From Mucilaginibacter myungsuensis (GTDB lineage Bacteria; Bacteroidota; Bacteroidia; Sphingobacteriales; Sphingobacteriaceae), in NCBI RefSeq assembly GCF_015222005.1, contig NZ_JADFFL010000003.1, positions 1-64,000 of the forward strand: a stretch of 64,000 bases of DNA. The letters are read 5' to 3'. The notes under the pieces are model-generated. The model was given only the letters and a program-made list of their open reading frames with translations. It did no database searches and had not been told where the DNA came from. Position 1 is the first letter of the stretch. Every line of letters begins with the position of its first letter. Made by a program: the position numbers and the translations under genes. Shown here piece by piece: positions 8,193-17,698 of this stretch.

Positions 8193-9536
8193 TTACAATT
8201 GGCTCACCGCCTCTTTAAACTGCTGGCCCCTGTCCTCGTAATTTTTGAACAGGTCGAAGCTGGCGCAGGCCGGTGATAATAATACTGTATCGCCTTTCTT
8301 TGCCAAATGGAAAGCTACTTGCGCAGCTTCTGCAGCCGATGCGGTGTTAACGATCACGTCAACAACATCTTCAAAAGCATCGTGGATGCGACCGTTGTCT
8401 AAACCAAGACAAACGATGGCGCGCACTTTTTGCTTAACAAGTTCGGTCAGCATGGAGTAGTCGTTGCCTTTGTCTACGCCGCCTAAGATCAGCACTACGT
8501 CGCTGCTCATGCTCTCTAAAGCGTACCATGTAGAGTTTACGTTGGTGGCTTTAGAGTCGTTAATAAACTTGATGCCCGAGATGCGGCCGATAAACTCCAA
8601 ACGATGCTCGATCGGTTGGATATCCATCATACTCTCACGGATGGTCGGGTTGCGCAGTTCCAAAACTTTGGATACCAGGCCCGATGCCATTGAGTTGTAA
8701 GTGTTGTGTTTGCCCTGTAAGGCCAGATCGTTGATAGACATCTCGAAGTTTTCCATATTAACGTTTATGACAATATTGTCGTTGCGAAGGCATGCGCCCT
8801 CTGGTATCTCTTTTTCAATTGAAAATGGTAGTTGCTTAGCGGCAAAGCTGCGCCCTTCCATTCCCTTTATCGTTTCGGCATCGTCCGCGCAGTAGATGAA
8901 ATAATCACCGGCTGTTTGGTTCTGTGTGATCCTTAGCTTGGATGCCACGTAATTTTCCATTTTGTATTCGTACCTGTCCAGGTGATCTGGCGTGATATTC
9001 AACAACACTGCTATATCCGCCTTAAACTTGTACATATCGTCGAGCATAAAGCTGCTGATCTCCAACACATATACGTCGAACTTTTCTGTCGCCACCTGGT
9101 AAGCAAAGCTTTTACCGATGTTACCTGCTAAGCCTACATTCAGTCCTGCTTTTTTCAGGATATGGTAGGTCAGCGTAGTAGTGGTCGTTTTACCGTTAGA
9201 TCCGGTAATGCAAACCATTTTGGCATCCGTATATCTGCCCGCAAACTCTATCTCGGATATTACCGGGATACCTTTTTCTTTCAACTTTTTGATCAGCGGC
9301 GCTTTCTCGGGTATCCCCGGACTTTTCACCACCTCAACCGCGGCCAGTATCTCGTCGTCGGTATGTTTACCCTCCTCAAAGCGGATATTCCACCCTTGCA
9401 GTTGCTCTTTATATTTTGGCGCGATAACACCCATATCCGACACAAAAACATCGAACCCCTGCTGCTGCGCCAGGTAAGCTGCACCCACGCCGCTTTCGCC
9501 GGCACCAAGGATCGCTATGTTTTTGTTCGTTTGCAT
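8193..9536 (-). CDS. murD: UDP-MurNAc-L-Ala--D-glutamate ligase MurD
   Basis: Cytoplasmic Mur ligase adding D-Glu to UDP-MurNAc-L-Ala. The 447-residue product has the N-terminal LGAGESGVGAAYLA loop that binds the UDP moiety (about 10-23), the ATP loop GSNGKTTTTT (about 112), the NITPDHLDRY stretch of the central domain and a SPACASFDLFKNYEDRG motif near the C-terminus that is characteristic of MurD. Length matches the family. It is transcribed after mraY across an 82-bp gap filled with purine-rich direct repeats. Confidence 0.97.
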   Translation of the reverse strand: MQTNKNIAILGAGESGVGAAYLAQQQGFDVFVSDMGVIAPKYKEQLQGWNIRFEEGKHTDDEILAAVEVVKSPGIPEKAPLIKKLKEKGIPVISEIEFAGRYTDAKMVCITGSNGKTTTTTLTYHILKKAGLNVGLAGNIGKSFAYQVATEKFDVYVLEISSFMLDDMYKFKADIAVLLNITPDHLDRYEYKMENYVASKLRITQNQTAGDYFIYCADDAETIKGMEGRSFAAKQLPFSIEKEIPEGACLRNDNIVINVNMENFEMSINDLALQGKHNTYNSMASGLVSKVLELRNPTIRESMMDIQPIEHRLEFIGRISGIKFINDSKATNVNSTWYALESMSSDVVLILGGVDKGNDYSMLTELVKQKVRAIVCLGLDNGRIHDAFEDVVDVIVNTASAAEAAQVAFHLAKKGDTVLLSPACASFDLFKNYEDRGQQFKEAVSQL

Positions 9537-9618
9537 TATTCTTTGTCCTGTCTCTTTATTCCTGACTCTCTATTATTACTCCGGTCTTGTCTCTTAACTC
9601 TATATTCTTAACTCTCTC

Positions 9619-10866
9619 CTACCGTAGCTTCAGCGTTATCATCGTCATGATCGCCAAGGCGATCCCCAGGATCCAAAAACGGGTAACGATCTTAGCCTCG
9701 TGGAAACCCCTCTTTTGATAATGGTGATGCAGCGGCGCCATCAGGAATACCCTGCGACCCTCGCCAAATTTCTTTTTGGTGTATTTGAACCAACCCACCT
9801 GCATCATTACTGACACGTTCTCTACCACAAATACACCGCACAATATTGGCAGCAATAATTCCTTGCGGATCACAATAGCGAATACCGCTATGATACCACC
9901 GATAGCCAAACTACCTGTGTCGCCCATAAATACCTGCGCCGGGTACGAGTTATACCACAAGAATCCCACACAAGCACCAACAAATGCCCCCATAAATACC
10001 ACCAGCTCGGCAGAGTTAGGGATGTACATGATATTCAGATAATCGGCATACTTAAGGTTACTGGATACGTAAGCCAGCACGATCAGCGTAATACCGATAA
10101 CTGATGATGTACCTGTTGCCAATCCGTCGATACCATCAGTGATATTCGCCCCATTGGATATAAAGGTGATGATGAAGATGGTGAAGAGCATGAATACCAA
10201 CAGCGTGTATTTCTCGTATCCAGTACCCAAAAACTTCACAACCTTACTATAATCGAACTCGTTGTTCTTATAAAATGGAATAGTAGTTTTGGTTGATTTA
10301 AAATCCTGTGTGTAAACCGGTTGCTTGGTCTCATCGTTGATATGATAATCTACCGGGGCATCATACTTAACCGGTAAGGTTACCGTTTCGCGGATCTTAA
10401 TAGCGGGATGGAAATACATCGTCCAACCAACGATCAGTGCTAAACCTACCTGACCAACTATTTTGAACCTTCCGGCCAGGCCTTCTTTATTCTTCTTAAA
10501 TACTTTGATATAGTCATCCAAAAAACCGATAGCCCCTAACCAAACAGTGGTCACCAACATCAAAATGATGTAGATGCTTCCCAACTTAGCGAACAACAAG
10601 GTAGGCACCAATACACCCAGCAAAATGATGATACCGCCCATAGTAGGCGTACCTTGTTTTTGCATTTGCCCTTCTAACCCAAGGTTACGCACGGTCTCGC
10701 CTACTTGCTTAAAGCGCAGGTAATCGATCAGCCTGCGGCCATAAACCGTAGTGATCAGCAACGATACGATAACCGCCATCGCCGTACGGAACGTGTAATA
10801 CTGGAATACCCCCGTGCCGGGAATATTATAGTACTTGTTCAGATAGGTAAATAGATAGTATAACAT
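9619..10866 (-). CDS. mraY: Phospho-MurNAc-pentapeptide transferase MraY
   Basis: Polytopic inner-membrane enzyme that transfers phospho-MurNAc-pentapeptide to undecaprenyl phosphate, forming lipid I. The 415-residue product contains the catalytic [13 protein letters not shown] loop, the [12 protein letters not shown] motif and the [11 protein letters not shown] histidine loop near the C-terminus. It is about 55 residues longer than the E. coli enzyme. The extra length is a polar segment at about 170-220, after a membrane helix, rich in Asp/Thr/Lys and probably facing the periplasm. It follows murE by 15 bp. Confidence 0.97.
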   Translation of the reverse strand: MLYYLFTYLNKYYNIPGTGVFQYYTFRTAMAVIVSLLITTVYGRRLIDYLRFKQVGETVRNLGLEGQMQKQGTPTMGGIIILLGVLVPTLLFAKLGSIYIILMLVTTVWLGAIGFLDDYIKVFKKNKEGLAGRFKIVGQVGLALIVGWTMYFHPAIKIRETVTLPVKYDAPVDYHINDETKQPVYTQDFKSTKTTIPFYKNNEFDYSKVVKFLGTGYEKYTLLVFMLFTIFIITFISNGANITDGIDGLATGTSSVIGITLIVLAYVSSNLKYADYLNIMYIPNSAELVVFMGAFVGACVGFLWYNSYPAQVFMGDTGSLAIGGIIAVFAIVIRKELLLPILCGVFVVENVSVMMQVGWFKYTKKKFGEGRRVFLMAPLHHHYQKRGFHEAKIVTRFWILGIALAIMTMITLKLR

Positions 10867-10881
10867 TCTGTGCCTTGTTTA

Positions 10882-12345
10882 CTATTCGTTCATCAATTTG
10901 AATTGCTCCATTAACTCTTCCACATCATCAAAATGGCTACGCACCCCGTTGATCTCTTGATATTTCTCGTGACCTTTACCAGCTACCAGGATAATATCTC
11001 CGGGTTGAGCCAAATGACAAGCCGTTTTTATAGCCTCACGGCGATCAACTATGCTGATCGTTTTTCTTCTGTTCGTAGCGTTCACACCGGCTTCCATTTC
11101 TTTAATAATGGCCGACGGATCTTCGGTACGTGGGTTATCTGATGTAAGGATCACTTTGTCGCTCCACTCGCAGGCCATGGCAGCCATTACCGGGCGTTTG
11201 GTACGGTCACGGTCGCCGCCGCAGCCTATTACGGTGATCACCTGCTCGGTACCTTTACGCAAGTCGTGGATAGTGGTCAACACATTTTGGACCGCATCCG
11301 GGGTGTGAGCGTAGTCAACAATACCTACCACTTTATTTGGCGATGTCAGCGTATCGAACCTGCCTTCAGCACCTGATAATTTGCTTAAGCTTACCAGCAC
11401 ACTTGCTTTATCCTGATCCAACAGTAATGCAGCACCATAAACCGCAAGCAGGTTATAGGCGTTAAAATTGCCAACCAGTTTAAACCAGGCCTCGTCGCCA
11501 TCTACATTAAGCAGCAGACCGTTAAAGCCATTCTCTAAGATCTTCACCTTAAAGTCGGCCAGGTTCTTCAAGCCGTAGGTCTTTTTGTGCGCTTTGGTGT
11601 TCTGCAACATTACGTTGCCGTTCTTATCGTCGATGTTGGTCAGTGCAAAAGCATTCTTAGGCAAGCCATCAAAAAATGCTTTTTTAGCTTTTAAATAAGC
11701 ATCAAAGGTTTTGTGATAATCCAGGTGATCGTGCGTCAGGTTAGAGAACACACCGCCCGAGAACGATAAGCCTTCTATCCTATGCTGAGATACCGCGTGC
11801 GAGCTTACTTCCATAAAGCAGTAATCGCAACCCTGGGCCACCATTTCGCTCAGCAATGCGTTAAGCGCCACCGGATCTGGTGTAGTATGCGTGGCCGGGA
11901 TCACTTTGCCATTGATCTGATTTTCTACAGTAGATAGCAGACCGCATTTATATCCTAAGTCAATGAACAGTTTATATAATAAGGTAGCAATGGTGGTTTT
12001 GCCGTTAGTACCCGTCACCCCTACCAGCTTTAATTGAGCCGATGGGTTACCGTAAAAGTTTGCCGCCACGATACCTAAGGCAGCGGCCGAATTTTGCACC
12101 ATCAGGAAATCTGCACCGCCGACCGTATGGCCCGGTAACTCTTCGCAGATGATGGCTACCGCACCATCTTTTACCGCTTGCTCAATATAATCATGTCCAT
12201 CTACCGCCGTGCCTTTAACGGCTACGAACACGCATCCGGGAATGACCTTGCGCGAATCGAACACAATGGCGCTGATCTGCACATCGGCACTGCCCTGCAG
12301 TTCGGTAAATGGCAATCCCTCCAGTAACTCGCTTAAATACTTCAT
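10882..12345 (-). CDS. murE: UDP-MurNAc-tripeptide synthetase MurE (meso-DAP type)
   Basis: Cytoplasmic Mur ligase adding the third stem residue. The 487-residue product has the P-loop GTNGKTTIAT (about 110) and the SNLTHDHLDYH segment. It also has a TSDNPRTEDP stretch whose DNPR motif is the established marker of meso-diaminopimelate specificity, so this organism is predicted to have DAP-type peptidoglycan, in line with dapA at 58276. The start overlaps the ftsI stop by 4 bp (ATGA type), suggesting coupled translation. Confidence 0.97.
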   Translation of the reverse strand: MKYLSELLEGLPFTELQGSADVQISAIVFDSRKVIPGCVFVAVKGTAVDGHDYIEQAVKDGAVAIICEELPGHTVGGADFLMVQNSAAALGIVAANFYGNPSAQLKLVGVTGTNGKTTIATLLYKLFIDLGYKCGLLSTVENQINGKVIPATHTTPDPVALNALLSEMVAQGCDYCFMEVSSHAVSQHRIEGLSFSGGVFSNLTHDHLDYHKTFDAYLKAKKAFFDGLPKNAFALTNIDDKNGNVMLQNTKAHKKTYGLKNLADFKVKILENGFNGLLLNVDGDEAWFKLVGNFNAYNLLAVYGAALLLDQDKASVLVSLSKLSGAEGRFDTLTSPNKVVGIVDYAHTPDAVQNVLTTIHDLRKGTEQVITVIGCGGDRDRTKRPVMAAMACEWSDKVILTSDNPRTEDPSAIIKEMEAGVNATNRRKTISIVDRREAIKTACHLAQPGDIILVAGKGHEKYQEINGVRSHFDDVEELMEQFKLMNE

Positions 12346-14474
12346 TCTAATACGATAGTTATGGTTGAACCTTTTGGCATAGCGCTTCCCGTCGTTACCG
12401 ACTGGCTTGCTACTACACCGCTTCCTCTCGCGTTAATTTTATAGCCGGCATTGCTTAGCGCGTACATGGCGTCGCTTAAACCCATACCGGTCACCGATGG
12501 TACGGTGCCTTTTTTAAATTTCGATGCTTCGAACGGTAAACCCGCGCTGGTATCTACTGACACCGGCTCGTTCGATGCGTACATCGGTTTCATGCCCAAC
12601 TTGCTGTACACTTGCTTTACCGCCTTGTTGTCACCCTCCTTGATCTTTGGCGGATGAGTATTACCTACCAAATTCATAGGTGCCTCGGTACGTTTGATAG
12701 CAATATCCTGTGCGTAAACCCGATCAGCGATCTTGCGGAACACCGGACCTGCCACCCAAGCCGCCAAGTGCAGACCCTTACGCGGATTGCTGATCACTAC
12801 GATCATAGAATACTTAGGATCATTAGCCGGGAAATATCCGCAGAAAGATGCCTGGTGGGCGCTTTTTGAGCCATAACCTAAGCTACCATTAGCTATTTGT
12901 GCCGTACCTGTCTTACCAGCTACGGTGTACAATTTATTTTTGATGTGGGTTTTACCGGTACCTTCCTGCACCACGCCCTCTAACAAGCTTTTAACTTTAA
13001 CCAAAGCTTCAGGAGAACATACCTGAGGATTGATAACCCTTGCCGGGAAACGCTCAACTGTATTACCCAGGCGGCGTATCTCCCTTACAAATACCGGGGC
13101 TACCATTTTACCATTATTGGCAACCGAGTTGTAAAAGGTCAGCATTTGCAATGGTGTCAGTTTACTTTCGTAACCGTAAGCTATCTGAGCCAAACTTTGT
13201 AACTTATTCCAATGTTTTGATCCCGGGTTTTTGATGACCGGCTGGCCTTCGCCTCTGATCTGCAATCGATTCTTCTCTTGCAAATGCCAGCTGTATAATT
13301 TATCAGTAAACGCTTTAGGGTTGTTGGCATAACCACCAAGCACCAGCTTAACTGCACCGATGTTAGATGATAACTCGAACGCCCTACGCGCACTGATCAC
13401 ACCACCTTCGTCCGCTGCATCACGGACCCTCAAAGCCACACGACCATTACGTGGGTTGATGATCTGGTAAGGGCCACCGTGCATCACGTCCACCTGTTTA
13501 CCGGTATCTATCTTATTGTCATCCAGCAAGGCCATGTACGACGCCAGTTTGAAGGTAGAACCCGGTTCGGCAGCGTAACTAATAGCATAATTCTGTTTTT
13601 CGTAATATTTATTGTCCTTCGGATCGCGGGTCAGGTTGGCTATGGCACGGATCTCGCCGGTAGCAGTTTCCATCAATACTACAGTACCAAAATCAGCCTG
13701 AATACTGTCCAATTGATGCCTTAATGCCTTTTGAGCTACGTCCTGAAAATTCACATCCAGGGTAGATACAATGTCGGCACCATCTACGGTCGCAACTTCA
13801 TCATCCTCGTTAACCGGGGTCCAAACACCGCCTGCAATGCGCTGCATCAGGCGTTTACCGTTCTCGCCATTGATATAGTCGGCATAAGCGCCTTCTAAAC
13901 CTACCGGATTATCAACGTTCTCGTTCTTATAACCAATGGTACGCGCGGCCAGGCTTTGGAACGGCATAATGCGCTTGTTTTTGGCGATAACGATCAAACC
14001 ACCTTTATATTTACCCAGATTAAAAACCGGGAACTTACGGATCGCTTTTAACTGCTGATAGGTCACCTTGCGGCGGATCAGCTGGTAACGGGCGCTATCA
14101 GCACGGGCATTACGCAACATGCGCGAATACTCGCGGGTAGAATGATCGCCGAAGAATGACGAAAGTTTACCTGCCAAAGAATCTATCCTCAGGTCAAAAT
14201 TAGCCTGACTTTCGATACCCGCCGCCAGCATATCCATATGCAACTCATACTCGGGTACCGAAGTTGCTAACAAGCTGCCATCTACCGCCAAAATATTACC
14301 GCGACTTGCATCTACAGTTACATATTTGGTAGAAAGGCTATCCGCCATGGCCGACCATTTTTTACCCTGAACGAACTGCACGCGGCACAGCTGTACCACA
14401 ACCGCCAACGCGAATAGCACGATCAGGCCAAAGGCCAGATAAACACGCATCAAGATATTAGCCCTGATATTCAT
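12342..14474 (-). CDS. ftsI: Septal transpeptidase FtsI (PBP3/PBP2x type) with PASTA domain
   Basis: Class B penicillin-binding protein that crosslinks septal peptidoglycan in the periplasm. The 710-residue product has a short cytoplasmic N-terminus and one membrane anchor (about 11-29). A PBP dimerisation domain and the transpeptidase follow, with the catalytic STFK tetrad, SSN triad and KTGTAQ motif in order. The last 60 residues (VPSVTGMGLSDAMYALSNAG...) form a single PASTA domain, a feature known in Gram-positive PBP2x and Bacteroidota FtsI. It overlaps ftsL and murE by 4 bp each. Confidence 0.96.
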   Translation of the reverse strand: MNIRANILMRVYLAFGLIVLFALAVVVQLCRVQFVQGKKWSAMADSLSTKYVTVDASRGNILAVDGSLLATSVPEYELHMDMLAAGIESQANFDLRIDSLAGKLSSFFGDHSTREYSRMLRNARADSARYQLIRRKVTYQQLKAIRKFPVFNLGKYKGGLIVIAKNKRIMPFQSLAARTIGYKNENVDNPVGLEGAYADYINGENGKRLMQRIAGGVWTPVNEDDEVATVDGADIVSTLDVNFQDVAQKALRHQLDSIQADFGTVVLMETATGEIRAIANLTRDPKDNKYYEKQNYAISYAAEPGSTFKLASYMALLDDNKIDTGKQVDVMHGGPYQIINPRNGRVALRVRDAADEGGVISARRAFELSSNIGAVKLVLGGYANNPKAFTDKLYSWHLQEKNRLQIRGEGQPVIKNPGSKHWNKLQSLAQIAYGYESKLTPLQMLTFYNSVANNGKMVAPVFVREIRRLGNTVERFPARVINPQVCSPEALVKVKSLLEGVVQEGTGKTHIKNKLYTVAGKTGTAQIANGSLGYGSKSAHQASFCGYFPANDPKYSMIVVISNPRKGLHLAAWVAGPVFRKIADRVYAQDIAIKRTEAPMNLVGNTHPPKIKEGDNKAVKQVYSKLGMKPMYASNEPVSVDTSAGLPFEASKFKKGTVPSVTGMGLSDAMYALSNAGYKINARGSGVVASQSVTTGSAMPKGSTITIVLE

Positions 14475-14875
14475 TGTTCTTCCTCCGCTTTTACAGTAAG
14501 TTTTACAGGCGGCGCTATCGGTTCTTTTAAACCCAACGTGTCCGCACGTTTAATAACCTCGGTCAGTGTACTACGGTAAGCCAGTTCGGCTTTAGTGGTC
14601 TTGTAGTCCCAGCTTAATTCTTTTACTTCTTTATCCAGTTTATCTATATCACGGATATTTTTTTCGGCCATGTGCATGTTGGCTATGTAAACCATACCCA
14701 AACCGGCCAAAAACAACACAAAAGGCAAAGCACTTGTGGCAACGTCAGTAGTGATGACGCCCTTGCGCAAAAAATTAGTGAACCAATTGTCGGGGATGTC
14801 CTTTTTAGGGGCTACCTCAACAACCTCGTTCTCTAACTCTTCTTCCTGAATTTCTGCACGTAAACGATTCGTCAT
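14471..14875 (-). CDS. ftsL: FtsL-like cell division protein
   Basis: Small bitopic protein of 134 residues between rsmH and ftsI, the position of ftsL. An acidic cytoplasmic N-terminus of about 45 residues precedes one membrane helix (about 49-70). A heptad-like segment follows (IRDIDKLDKEVKELSWDYK) that would form the periplasmic coiled coil pairing with an FtsB-like partner. Sequence conservation of FtsL is poor, so the call depends on topology and context. It overlaps both neighbours by 4 bp. The basic-acidic N-terminus is longer than in E. coli FtsL. Confidence 0.85.
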   Translation of the reverse strand: MTNRLRAEIQEEELENEVVEVAPKKDIPDNWFTNFLRKGVITTDVATSALPFVLFLAGLGMVYIANMHMAEKNIRDIDKLDKEVKELSWDYKTTKAELAYRSTLTEVIKRADTLGLKEPIAPPVKLTVKAEEEQ

Positions 14876-15780
14876 CTTTTTACAGCTATTCTAAGTTTAG
14901 CACTGCGTGCCCTATTGTTGTTGCTTATCTCTTCGTCGGTGGCTACAATTGCGCCGCGACTTACCGCATCCAGCGGTTTTTGATCATTACCATAAAGGTC
15001 TTTCACCACCTCGCCACTAAATTTCCCTTTGGCGATGAAGTTTTTCACCAATCTATCCTCTAACGAGTGGTAACTCATCACCACCAACCTGCCGCCGGTA
15101 GCTAATACATCAGCCGACTGCTCTAAAAATTCCTTCAGCGCCTCCAGCTCCTGGTTAACTTCTATCCTGAGTGCCTGAAAAACCTGCGCCAGGTACTTAT
15201 TTTCCTTACCACGCGGGATAAGGTTCTGTATCACATTTTTAAGATCAGCCACCGTATTGATCGGCGCGTTCAACCTGCCGGTCACGATGGTTTTAGCCAA
15301 CGACTTTGAGTTCTGGATCTCGCCATACATTCCGAAGATGCGGTGCAGATCGGCCTCGGCATAAGTATTAACAACCTCTTTGGCACTCAGATCCGACTGC
15401 TGGTTCATCCTCATATCCAACTCCGCGTCAAAGCGGATAGAGAAACCACGCTCGGCCTGATCAAATTGGAACGACGATACGCCCAGATCAGCCAGGATAC
15501 CATCCACCGGCAAAACATCGTGCAAACGGGCAAAATTTTTCAGGAACCTAAAGTTTTGATCTACCAAAGTAAAACGCTCGTCATCTATAGCATTACGCTG
15601 AGCGTCCGCATCCTGATCAAAAGCCAATAACCTACCATCAGGACCAAGATGCTTCATGATCTCGCGAGAGTGGCCGCCGCCGCCAAAGGTCACGTCAACA
15701 TAAGTACCACCGGGCTTGACATTCAGTGCCTCGATACATTCCTGCAGCATAACGGGGGTATGATAATTATTCATTTGCAC
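14872..15780 (-). CDS. rsmH: 16S rRNA (cytosine1402-N4)-methyltransferase RsmH
   Basis: SAM-dependent methyltransferase (formerly MraW) that N4-methylates C1402 in the decoding centre of 16S rRNA. The 302-residue product shows the family start YHTPVMLQECIEAL, the SAM-binding DVTFGGGGHSREI loop (about 30-42), DLGVSSFQFDQAERGFSIR and the C-terminal VMSYHSLEDRLVK motif. It is the second gene of the dcw operon. Its start overlaps the mraZ stop by 14 bp. Confidence 0.98.
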   Translation of the reverse strand: MQMNNYHTPVMLQECIEALNVKPGGTYVDVTFGGGGHSREIMKHLGPDGRLLAFDQDADAQRNAIDDERFTLVDQNFRFLKNFARLHDVLPVDGILADLGVSSFQFDQAERGFSIRFDAELDMRMNQQSDLSAKEVVNTYAEADLHRIFGMYGEIQNSKSLAKTIVTGRLNAPINTVADLKNVIQNLIPRGKENKYLAQVFQALRIEVNQELEALKEFLEQSADVLATGGRLVVMSYHSLEDRLVKNFIAKGKFSGEVVKDLYGNDQKPLDAVSRGAIVATDEEISNNNRARSAKLRIAVKR

Positions 15781-16243
15781 CCTTTCCTTTATCGCCCATT
15801 ACTTTTTCTGCCAGGGCAGCAAAATCAACAGGCATGTTATCCATCATAGCATCATAAGCGGCGCGTTCCCAGATCTCGATACGATTGATCTGACTGGTAA
15901 CGATCACCTCGTTAGCGCTTGCACTATCGATACCGGCATATTCGGTCAGCATTTTTGGCAACAGCACACGGCCAGCCGCATCCGGCTCTATTTCGGTAGC
16001 GCCGCGGGTGAAGTGCCTGATGAACTGCAGGTTTTCGCGCTCGTACTGGTTAAGTTTCAGCAACTCCTCCAGTTTAGCTTCCCATTCTTTTTTAGTGTAA
16101 ATGACCAGATATTTCTCGAATCCGCGAGCGATCACCAGCGGATCTTTACCGGCGTTAGGAAGCTGCTGCTTAAGCGCAGAAGGCAACGTCAAACGTGATT
16201 TGACGTCCAGCTTACAAGAATATTCGCCGAATAGATATGACAT
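15767..16243 (-). CDS. mraZ: Transcriptional regulator MraZ
   Basis: DNA-binding protein that in other bacteria represses the dcw operon from its own promoter. The 158-residue product has two SpoVT-AbrB-like repeats, each with the conserved D-x-x-x-R turn: LDVKSRLTLPSAL (about 13-25) and PDAAGRVLLPKML (about 91-103). Length is normal. As the first gene of the cluster it is preceded by tandem GTGG boxes matching known MraZ operators (16288-16317), so autorepression is likely by inference. Confidence 0.96.
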   Translation of the reverse strand: MSYLFGEYSCKLDVKSRLTLPSALKQQLPNAGKDPLVIARGFEKYLVIYTKKEWEAKLEELLKLNQYERENLQFIRHFTRGATEIEPDAAGRVLLPKMLTEYAGIDSASANEVIVTSQINRIEIWERAAYDAMMDNMPVDFAALAEKVMGDKGKGANE

Positions 16244-16271
16244 GGGTACACACTACCACTAAATGGTAATG

Positions 16272-16317
16272 TAAAAGTAACAACGTTTCCCCACTTTGTT
16301 CCACTTTCACCCACAAA
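16272..16317 (-). promoter_or_regulatory. MraZ operator boxes and possible dcw promoter
   Basis: Read on the minus strand, three adjacent 10-bp units TTTGTGGGTG, AAAGTGGAAC and AAAGTGGGGA (16317 down to 16288) repeat a GTGG core with exact helical-turn spacing. The layout matches reported MraZ sites (AAAGTG plus 3 nt repeats, or TGGG plus 5-6 nt). Just downstream is TACTTTTA (16279-16272), one mismatch from the -7 consensus, so the boxes would cover the -33 region and block polymerase when bound. Promoter assignment is tentative. Confidence 0.6.
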
Positions 16318-16613
16318 AAAGTTTTCAACACAATTTTATGGGATTTTAACCCACAATTAAATTGAATAACCCTATCGGGCGGCAACTGTCATATTTTTAT
16401 TGTTGAAGTAAAAATTACATGTTTCTATAGCGTAAAGGTAGTCTTTAGGCTCGATGCACAACGCATTTACTCCCAAAAACATCAGCAACGACGCGCGGAG
16501 TGGGACAAATTCCCATAAAATTTGAAAGTGCACCCAAAACACAACGTCGTTCACCAATATGAAAATCAGCGGCATCAGCGTAATAAATCATCGAAGGCCA
16601 AGTCAGCGGTCAT
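16318..16613. other. Intergenic stretch upstream of mraZ, no confident gene
   Basis: About 300 bp between the mraZ operator and the terminator of the DUF2807 gene. It contains a minus-strand frame of 67 codons (16372-16575) with no recognisable domain, no clear ribosome binding site and odd composition (many Phe, Cys and Val), judged more likely to be leader sequence than a gene. Several AT-rich stretches could hold the distal dcw promoter. No repeat family seen elsewhere in the window is present. Confidence 0.5.
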
Positions 16614-16646
16614 AAAAAAGCCCCGCCGGGAATTCCCAACGAGGCT
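16614..16646 (-). terminator. Intrinsic terminator of the DUF2807 gene
   Basis: On the minus strand AGCCTCG and CGGGGCT form the outer stem, GGGAATTCCC adds an inner palindrome, and a run of six T follows. It begins about 30 bp after the stop codon of the gene at 16676. Confidence 0.8.
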
Positions 16647-16675
16647 CTACTTGATGATATATAAAGAAGGGCCGG

Positions 16676-17284
16676 TTACAGAATAACTAACTCCTGATCG
16701 TTTTTAGCTACCTGAGCGATAACTACATTGTTTACTTTTTTATTGATGCGCTCAGCTACAAAGTTCGTGCTGTTAACAGTTGACGACTGGTTCATTTGCA
16801 TATCGCAGTTGGTAACTGTACCGGCCAGGTCCATTTTAGCGCGGTCGTTCACGTTGATGTTAGCATTGTAGGCGTTCAGTTCTAATTTAGCGGTAGCGTT
16901 GTCGAACAATTTAACGTCTAATTCTAAAGCTGAAAAACCTTTACCCGACTTTACAAAAGCGTTGTCATATACTGATAAAGAGCGCAGGTCTTCGGCAGTT
17001 ACGTAAACCACTAAGGCTTCTTTAGTGTATGAAGAGATACGCAGGATACCGTTCTGGTTTTGCACCAATGCGCTCTGTCCATAATAGTTAGCGTTAACCT
17101 TCACCTGGTCCTCGTCGCCACTGGTCAGGTACACCTCAACATTCCCACGAACCTCGATAGCGTTAAATTTTTTCGCTTCGGCCAGGATGGTTACGGTATT
17201 GTCTTTATTGGTAGCAAATGCAGAATTTGCTGATATAGTTACTAAACTTAATAATAATGCGATGGTATATGTTGCAGTTTTCAT
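16676..17284 (-). CDS. Secreted DUF2807 (GIN-domain) protein
   Basis: A 202-residue exported protein of unknown function. Residues 1-24 form a signal peptide (basic start, hydrophobic core, cleavage near SAFA). The rest is a repeating beta pattern (FNAIEVRGNVEVYLTSGDEDQVKVNA ..., LRSLSVYDNAFV, ALELDVKLFDNATAKLELNA) typical of the DUF2807 right-handed beta-helix, sometimes called putative auto-transporter adhesin head. The usual family start 'F.AIEV.GNVEV' is clear. Many Bacteroidota genomes encode several such proteins, often next to envelope-stress regulators; none is adjacent here. It is a single-gene unit with its own promoter about 140 bp upstream and its own terminator. Confidence 0.85.
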   Translation of the reverse strand: MKTATYTIALLLSLVTISANSAFATNKDNTVTILAEAKKFNAIEVRGNVEVYLTSGDEDQVKVNANYYGQSALVQNQNGILRISSYTKEALVVYVTAEDLRSLSVYDNAFVKSGKGFSALELDVKLFDNATAKLELNAYNANINVNDRAKMDLAGTVTNCDMQMNQSSTVNSTNFVAERINKKVNNVVIAQVAKNDQELVIL

Positions 17285-17425
17285 GATATATAATTGTTTG
17301 ATTTTGAGTACTTTATTTATTTTTTGTATCCTAATTACATCTATAAGACGATGTTATTTTCAAAACGTTACAGATAAATTAAATTATTTTTATTATATTA
17401 AATCTCGCCCTCGTTTTGAGGCTGC

Positions 17426-17455
17426 AAAGGTATGATTATTTACATCACAAACAAT
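17426..17455 (-). promoter_or_regulatory. Bacteroidota promoter of the DUF2807 gene
   Basis: On the minus strand TACCTTTG (17433-17426) is an exact TAnnTTTG -7 element. A TTG (17455-17453) lies 19 bp upstream, the expected -33 spacing. The predicted leader is about 135 nt and AT-rich. This is the best-spaced promoter in the window. Confidence 0.65.
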
Positions 17456-17577
17456 GTCATAATTTTGTCATTAACTCGTGAATTTTCATCTTGATAATGT
17501 TATGCATACATAACACATTTTCTATTAAGGTTTTTGCTTTATAAGACGCTTAAATTGCAAGAATGGTAACGGAGGAA

Positions 17578-17694
17578 AGTTGATGGTTCATAGATTGTGG
17601 TTCATGGTTTGAATAACTGACGACGACCAATAAGAAAGCATAGTACCCAAACTCCTACTATGAACTAGGATTTATGATCTATGAACCATCAACT
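17578..17694. repeat. Inverted repeat beside the recQ stop codon
   Basis: AGTTGATGGTTCATAGAT at 17578-17595 is a perfect 18-bp inverted copy of 17677-17694, 117 bp end to end. Inner segments repeat GGTTCATGG and TATGAACTA, so the unit is built from nested GTTCAT/ATGAAC words. It ends 5 bp before the recQ stop and may act as a 3' hairpin. The 290 bp between it and the DUF2807 gene hold that gene's promoter and leader only. Confidence 0.6.
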
Positions 17695-17698
17695 ATAA

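Noticed and set aside
16372..16575. 67-codon minus-strand frame upstream of mraZ
   Set aside because: No domain, no ribosome binding site, unusual composition; probably leader DNA of the dcw operon. Conservation would change this.
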